From Actinomyces bowdenii (GTDB lineage Bacteria > Actinomycetota > Actinomycetes > Actinomycetales > Actinomycetaceae), in the NCBI RefSeq assembly GCF_017592395.1, contig NZ_JAGFOU010000033.1, forward strand, positions 1 to 35,569: DNA of 35,569 nt, read 5' to 3'. The notes beneath the pieces were generated by a model that ran no database searches, was not told the DNA's origin, and worked only from the letters and a program-made list of their open reading frames with translations. Position numbers and translations under genes: made by a program. This document shows positions 31,139 to 35,569 of the stretch, one piece after another; position 1 is the first letter of the stretch; the number at the start of each line of letters is the position of its first letter.

Positions 31139-32287
31139 ATGCAGTTCGGCATCTTCACCGTTGGTGACATCACCACCAACCCGCACACCGGCAAGGCCCC
31201 CAGTGAGCACGAGCGGATCAAGAACACCGTCGAGATGGCGGTGCTCAGCGAGCAGGTCGGGCTCGACTTCTTCGCCACCGGGGAGCACCACAACCCGCCC
31301 TTCGCCCCCTCCAGCCCCGTGGCCCTGCTGGCGAACATCGCCGCGCGGACCGAGAGGCTCCTGCTGAGCACCTCCACCACCCTCATCACCACCAACGACC
31401 CGGTGCGCATCGCCGAGGAGTACGCCTACCTCCAGCACCTGGCCGACGGCCGCGTGGACCTCATGATGGGGCGCGGCAACACCGGCCCGGTCTACCCCTG
31501 GTTCGGCAAGGACATCCGCAAGGGCATCTCCCTGGCGGTGGAGAACTACGACCTCGTGCGCCGCCTGTGGCGCGAGACCAACGTGGACTGGGAGGGGGAG
31601 TTCCGCACCCCGCTGCAGGACTTCACCTCCATGCCCCGCCCGCTCGACGGCGTCCCGCCCTTCGTGTGGCACGCCTCCATCCGCTCCCCCCAGATCGCCG
31701 AGCAGGCCGCCTTCTACGGCGATGGATTCCTGCACAACAACATCTTCTGGCCCGTCGACCACGTCAAGAAGATGATCGACCTCTACCGCGAGCGCTACTC
31801 CCACTACGGGCACGGCTCGCCCGAGCAGGCGATCGTCGGCCTGGGCGGCCAGTTCTTCGCCGCCAAGACGCAGGCGGAGGCCATCAAGGAGTACACGCCG
31901 TACTTCCGCAACACCTACGTCTACCAGGGCGCCTCCCTGGAGGAGATGTCCACGCACACCCCGCTGGCCGTGGGCACCCCCGAGCAGATCGTGGAGAGGT
32001 ACCTGACCTACCGCGACGTCATCGGCGACTACCAGCGCCAGGCCTTCAACGTCGACATGGGCGGCGTGCCCCACGAGGAGGTCATGCGCCAGATCGAGAT
32101 CCTGGGCACCGAGATCGTCCCCGCGCTGCGGGCCGAGCTCGAGCCCTCCAAGCCCGCCGAGGTGCCCGACGCCCCCCTGCACCCGCGCCACCGGGCGCTG
32201 CTGGAGGGCACCGAGCCCCCGGCTGAGGAGCCCTTCAGCATGTCCAACGAGTTCGACCCGCTCACGGGCCGGAAGGTGAGGATCTGA
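31139..32287 (+). CDS. LLM class flavin-dependent monooxygenase (CE1758-like)
   Basis: A 382-aa luciferase-like TIM-barrel protein using reduced FMN and O2. It opens with MQFGIFTVGDIT and contains GLDFFATGEHHNPPF, TLITTNDPVRIAEEYAYLQHLADGRVDLMMGRGN, the flavin-binding pattern of the family, and VGTPEQIVERYLTYRD near the C-terminus. The next gene encodes an FMN reductase 1 bp downstream. This pairing matches the CE1758/CE1759 families named in Corynebacterium; substrates are unknown. ATG 31139 was chosen because AAAGG lies 7 nt upstream and homology begins there. Confidence 0.93.
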   Translation: MQFGIFTVGDITTNPHTGKAPSEHERIKNTVEMAVLSEQVGLDFFATGEHHNPPFAPSSPVALLANIAARTERLLLSTSTTLITTNDPVRIAEEYAYLQHLADGRVDLMMGRGNTGPVYPWFGKDIRKGISLAVENYDLVRRLWRETNVDWEGEFRTPLQDFTSMPRPLDGVPPFVWHASIRSPQIAEQAAFYGDGFLHNNIFWPVDHVKKMIDLYRERYSHYGHGSPEQAIVGLGGQFFAAKTQAEAIKEYTPYFRNTYVYQGASLEEMSTHTPLAVGTPEQIVERYLTYRDVIGDYQRQAFNVDMGGVPHEEVMRQIEILGTEIVPALRAELEPSKPAEVPDAPLHPRHRALLEGTEPPAEEPFSMSNEFDPLTGRKVRI

Positions 32288-32288
32288 G

Positions 32289-33035
32289 ATGACTGACACC
32301 AACAAGCCCAGCACGCCGGCCGTGGCGCCCTCCGGGGGCACCCAGTCCCTGGCCGACTCGCAGACCTACGACGCCTACGCCAACACCCAGATGGGCCGGC
32401 TGGCGAGGATCGTGGCGCTCCACGCCGGGGTCTCCCAGCCCTCGACCTCCCAGATGCTCGCCGAGCGCCTGGCCGACGGCGCCCGCAAGGCCCTGGCCGC
32501 CGACTCCCGACTGGCCGACATCGAGGTGATCGGGCTGCGCCCGCTGGTGGGCGACATCGCCAAGGCCAGTGTCGGCGCCCCCCTGTCTCCCGAGCTCCAG
32601 GCGGTCGCCGACTCCCTGGCCGCCGCCGACGGCGTCATCCTGGTCACCCCGGTGTTCCAGGCCTCCTACTCGGGGCTGTTCAAGTCCGCCATGGATGTCC
32701 TGCCCGAGGGCACCCTGGAGGGTGCGCCGGTGATCCTGGGCGCCACGGCGGGCACGGCGCGCCACAGCCTGGTCACCGAGACCGCGCTGCGCCCCCTGGC
32801 CGCCTACATGAAGGCCCTGCCGACGACCACCGCCGTCTTCGCCGCCAGCGAGGACTTCGGGGCCGCCTGGGAGACCGAGGCCGCCACGGACAGGCCCGAG
32901 GCGCCTCTGAGCGAGCGCGTGGCCCGGGCCGGGCGGGAGCTGGCCGTGCTCATGGAGCGCTTCCCCCGCAAGGCACCGGTCGACCCGCTGGCCGACTTCG
33001 CGCCCATGGGCTCACTGCTCAAGAGCCTGTCCTGA
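32289..33035 (+). CDS. NAD(P)H-dependent FMN reductase (CE1759-like)
   Basis: A 248-aa flavodoxin-like reductase that probably supplies FMNH2 to the adjacent monooxygenase. After a disordered head of about 38 residues the fold begins with ARIVALHAGVSQPSTSQMLAERLAD, the phosphate-binding loop with Ser/Thr. It is followed by ADGVILVTPVFQASYSGLFKSAMDVLPEGTLEGAPVILGATAGT, the FMN-binding core of NADPH-dependent FMN reductases. The ATG is 1 bp after the monooxygenase stop, with GGTGAGGA upstream inside that gene, so the two are tightly coupled. Confidence 0.93.
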   Translation: MTDTNKPSTPAVAPSGGTQSLADSQTYDAYANTQMGRLARIVALHAGVSQPSTSQMLAERLADGARKALAADSRLADIEVIGLRPLVGDIAKASVGAPLSPELQAVADSLAAADGVILVTPVFQASYSGLFKSAMDVLPEGTLEGAPVILGATAGTARHSLVTETALRPLAAYMKALPTTTAVFAASEDFGAAWETEAATDRPEAPLSERVARAGRELAVLMERFPRKAPVDPLADFAPMGSLLKSLS

Positions 33036-33036
33036 G

Positions 33037-33070
33037 GCTGGGTGCCGGCCGGGCCCGGCCGGCACCCAGC
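33037..33070 (+). terminator. Perfect 34-bp palindrome after the FMN reductase gene
   Basis: A fully self-complementary 34-bp sequence (17-bp arms, GCTGGGTG... to ...CACCCAGC) begins 1 bp after the stop. It is the obvious terminator of the monooxygenase operon, without a T-tract. Confidence 0.75.
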
Positions 33071-33074
33071 AGGC

Positions 33075-33126
33075 GACGCCGTCCCCGCAGGCAGCACTGC
33101 CGCGTGCCGTCTCCGGGGACGGCGTC
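33075..33126 (+). terminator. Second hairpin before rho
   Basis: GACGCCGTCCCCG (33075-33087) pairs perfectly over 13 bp with 33114-33126. The loop holds a smaller GGCAG/CTGCC hairpin. It may back up the preceding terminator. Confidence 0.5.
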
Positions 33127-33131
33127 GTGAT

Positions 33132-33160
33132 CGGGGCCGATCCGGGCCCGATCGGCCCCG
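33132..33160. other. Third hairpin before rho
   Basis: CGGGGCCGATC (33132-33142) pairs perfectly over 11 bp with GATCGGCCCCG (33150-33160), with a 7-nt loop. It lies just upstream of the rho promoter. Role unclear. Confidence 0.5.
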
Positions 33161-33197
33161 TGGGCGGGGCTGCGCTGTAGGCGCATCGCCGCAGTGC

Positions 33198-33206
33198 TGC
33201 TATGAT
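33198..33206 (+). promoter_or_regulatory. rho promoter (extended -10)
   Basis: TGCTATGAT is an extended -10 with a near-consensus TATGAT hexamer (33201-33206). The start would be near 33213, giving a leader of about 188 nt before the GTG of rho. Rho genes are often autoregulated through their leaders; no coding frame is convincing in this one. Confidence 0.6.
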
Positions 33207-33400
33207 GGCGGCGTCGGCCGCGCGGACTGCCTCTCCTGCACCGCACGGCGGACAGCACCGCATCCGGATGCGGGCCCCGTCCCGCGATGAGCCGATGCTG
33301 TGTGCACGACCCCCTGTGAGCGATTCCAACGGCCCCAGGGCGGTCTCCCTGTTGAACGCCAGGCCTGTGCGCGTGGCGCAACCACACCGTTAGGACACTC

Positions 33401-35470
33401 GTGACCGAGACCTCCAGCTCCCAGTCCTCGCTCTCCACGATGCGCCTGGCCGAGCTCCAGGCGCTCGCCGGGCAGATGGGCCTCAAGGGCACCTCCCGCA
33501 TGCGCAAGAGCGAGCTCGTCGCCGCCATCCGCGAGGCGCGCGGCTCCTCAACCCCCGCCTCGGCCCCCACACCGGACCAGGCGCCCGCCGTCGAGCAGCC
33601 CGAGGGGCAGGCCGCCCCTGAGCGCCAGGAGCCCCCCGCCGAGGGCGCCGCGCGCCCCCGCCGGCGCAGGGCCCAGGCGGCCGCCGGCACCCCTGAGCGC
33701 GAGGCCGCCCCCGCCCTCGACCTGGGCATCGAGCTGCCCTCGCGCTCCCCGGTCTTCCCGGACTCCTCGGGCTCCTCCGAGGGCTCCCGGGCCGAGCGCG
33801 CCGACGGCGCGCAGGGCGGCCCCGAGGCCCGACGTCGCCGCGGGCAGCGCCATGACCGCGCCGACCGCGAAGCCGATGAGGCCCGCGAGGACCAGCCGCG
33901 CGAGTCCCGCCGCGGGCGCCGCCGCGCCCAGGCCGCCGCGGGCACGCCCGAGCGCGGCGAGGGCGGCGAGCGGGTGGAGGCGGGCCGGCGGGAGCCGCGC
34001 CCCGACTCGCCCGAGGACCACCTCGACGCCAAGGCGGCCCTCATGCGCGACCTGGCCGACGCCACCGGCACCGCCGCCGTCGAGCCCGCCGAGCGCTCCC
34101 GCCGCAGCCGGGAGGAGGAGGCCGAGGGCTATGAGGAGGAGCGCGGCGGGCGCCGCCGTCGGGGCCGCAAGCGCGGGCGCGACCGCTTCGAGCGCGAGGG
34201 CCGGGAGGGCCGGGACGGCGGTGAGCAGGGCGGCCGGCAGGGCAGGAGCCAGCCCCGCGAGGACGAGGTCCTGCTGCCCGTGGCCGGGATCCTGGACGTC
34301 ACCGACCAGCAGCACGCCTACCTGCGCACCTCCGGCTACCTGCCCGGCCCCAAGGACGTCTACGTCTCGGGCCACCTCATCAAGGACAACGGCCTGCGGG
34401 CCGGGGATGCCGTGACCGGATGGGTCCGTGAGGGCGGGGAGACCGCCGGCCCCGGTGCCCAGGGCCGGGGCAACCGGCGCCAGAACCGTGCGGGGCGCGT
34501 GAAGTACAACCCGCTGGTGAGCGTGGAGACCATCAACGGCATGGATGCGGAGCGCTCCAAGCGGCGCCCCGAGTTCGCCAAGCTCACCCCCCTCTACCCC
34601 CAGGAGCAGCTGCGCCTGGAGACCACCCCCAAGGCCCTGACCCCCCGCGTCATCGACCTGGTCTCGCCCATCGGCAAGGGGCAGCGCGGGCTCATCGTCT
34701 CCCCGCCGAAGGCGGGCAAGACGATCGTCCTGCAGCAGATCGCCAACGCCATCGCCATCAACAACCCCGAGGCCCACCTCATGGTCGTGCTCGTCGACGA
34801 GCGCCCCGAGGAGGTCACCGACATGCAGCGCACCGTCAAGGGCGAGGTCATCGCCTCGACCTTCGACCGCCCGGCCTCGGACCACACCACGGTGGCCGAG
34901 CTGGCCATCGAGCGGGCCAAGCGCCTGGTCGAGCTGGGCCAGGACGTCGTGGTGCTGCTGGACTCCATCACCAGGCTCGGGCGCGCCTACAACCTGGCGG
35001 CCCCGGCCTCGGGGCGCATCCTGTCCGGTGGTGTGGACGCCTCGGCCCTCTACCCGCCCAAGCGCTTCTTCGGGGCGGCCCGCAATGTGGAGAACGGCGG
35101 CAGCCTGACGATCCTGGCCACCGCCCTGGTCGAGACCGGCTCGAAGATGGATGAGGTCATCTTCGAGGAGTTCAAGGGCACGGGCAACATGGAGCTGCGC
35201 CTGAGCCGCCAGCTGGCGGACAAGCGCATCTTCCCGGCGGTGGACGTGGCCGCCTCCGGCACGCGCCGCGAGGAGCTGCTCATCGACCCCGCCCAGCTGA
35301 AGATCATGTGGCGCCTGCGCCGCCTCTTCGCCGGCCTGGAGCAGCAGCAGGCCCTGGAGCTGGTGCTGTCCAAGCTCAAGGACACCCAGTCCAATGCCGA
35401 GTTCCTCATGGTCATCTCCAAGACCACGCCGGCGGGCACCTCCCTGGCCGACGCCGACGACGGGGAGTAG
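33401..35470 (+). CDS. rho: Transcription termination factor Rho
   Basis: A 689-aa hexameric RNA-dependent ATPase ending transcription. Residues 1-45 form the N-terminal helical domain ([28 protein letters not shown]). A long, charged Arg/Glu/Ala-rich insertion (about 46-285) follows, typical of high-GC Gram-positives and thought to bind RNA. The cold-shock-like RNA-binding domain is at about 287-345 ([27 protein letters not shown]). The ATPase core has Walker [13 protein letters not shown] (about 432-443), [13 protein letters not shown], Walker [17 protein letters not shown] (about 516-531) and the secondary RNA site near GTGNMEL. Start is GTG with AGGA 5 nt upstream. The 99 bp after its stop show nothing recognisable. 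Confidence 0.97.
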   Translation: MTETSSSQSSLSTMRLAELQALAGQMGLKGTSRMRKSELVAAIREARGSSTPASAPTPDQAPAVEQPEGQAAPERQEPPAEGAARPRRRRAQAAAGTPEREAAPALDLGIELPSRSPVFPDSSGSSEGSRAERADGAQGGPEARRRRGQRHDRADREADEAREDQPRESRRGRRRAQAAAGTPERGEGGERVEAGRREPRPDSPEDHLDAKAALMRDLADATGTAAVEPAERSRRSREEEAEGYEEERGGRRRRGRKRGRDRFEREGREGRDGGEQGGRQGRSQPREDEVLLPVAGILDVTDQQHAYLRTSGYLPGPKDVYVSGHLIKDNGLRAGDAVTGWVREGGETAGPGAQGRGNRRQNRAGRVKYNPLVSVETINGMDAERSKRRPEFAKLTPLYPQEQLRLETTPKALTPRVIDLVSPIGKGQRGLIVSPPKAGKTIVLQQIANAIAINNPEAHLMVVLVDERPEEVTDMQRTVKGEVIASTFDRPASDHTTVAELAIERAKRLVELGQDVVVLLDSITRLGRAYNLAAPASGRILSGGVDASALYPPKRFFGAARNVENGGSLTILATALVETGSKMDEVIFEEFKGTGNMELRLSRQLADKRIFPAVDVAASGTRREELLIDPAQLKIMWRLRRLFAGLEQQQALELVLSKLKDTQSNAEFLMVISKTTPAGTSLADADDGE

Positions 35471-35569
35471 GGGCGCGATCCCGCGCTCCGGCACGGCGCA
35501 GCATGATGCGGCGCGCAGGCCGGGGCCGGGACCGGATGCAGTATGCGAGTGCGGGGTGCAGAAAGCGAG

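Noticed and set aside
33548-35494. A 648-codon minus-strand frame opposite rho
   Set aside because: Shadow of the highly conserved rho gene; no domain features.

Overview
This window looks like the chromosome of a high-GC Gram-positive (Actinomycetota), most likely Actinomyces or a close relative. The evidence is about 73 % G+C in core genes (44 of 60 bases by hand count at 22021-22080), GTG starts, the one-chain Kgd-type 2-oxoglutarate decarboxylase typical of Actinobacteria, a Rho factor with a long Arg/Glu-rich insertion, an LAxTG wall-sorting signal and an argS-lysA-hom-thrB-rho gene order. Genus is inferred from these traits only. No IS element, integrase or CRISPR array was seen.

Left part (1-12 kb). 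A drug-efflux type ABC exporter (permease plus ATPase, minus strand) is divergent from a TetR regulator, with a palindromic operator in the 58-bp gap. Next come an uncharacterised 267-aa gene, a degenerate SGNH/GDSL protein, the large kgd gene (minus) and two translationally coupled CNNM/CBS membrane proteins (plus).

Middle (12-20 kb). A membrane-anchored M23 endopeptidase with a very long disordered N-terminus is followed by a glycerophosphodiester phosphodiesterase, a tRNA-Arg(CCG) on the minus strand, and a four-gene siderophore uptake operon. That operon has a Tat lipoprotein, two FecCD permeases and an ATPase, with a DtxR/IdeR-like iron box before it.

Right part (20-35.5 kb). This is the argS-lysA / hom-thrB / rho amino-acid and information cluster. 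It is interrupted twice. The first insertion (23.1-28.5 kb) carries a lower-GC two-gene module, a P-loop ATPase plus a repeat (TPR-like) protein. It also carries an LARTG-anchored adhesin, a run of three strong hairpins and a possible 43-aa leaderless gene. The second (31.0-33.1 kb) holds an LLM flavin monooxygenase and its FMN reductase. No thrC lies between hom and thrB.

The most interesting candidate system is the ATPase/repeat-protein pair at 23.1-25.8 kb. It combines foreign-like base composition, two-gene coupling, a nucleotide-switch ATPase and a partner with near-identical internal DNA repeats. This resembles bacterial conflict/defence modules, but that role is inference. A second theme is leaderless transcription: four genes have a TANNNT box placed 6-7 nt before the start codon with no ribosome binding site.
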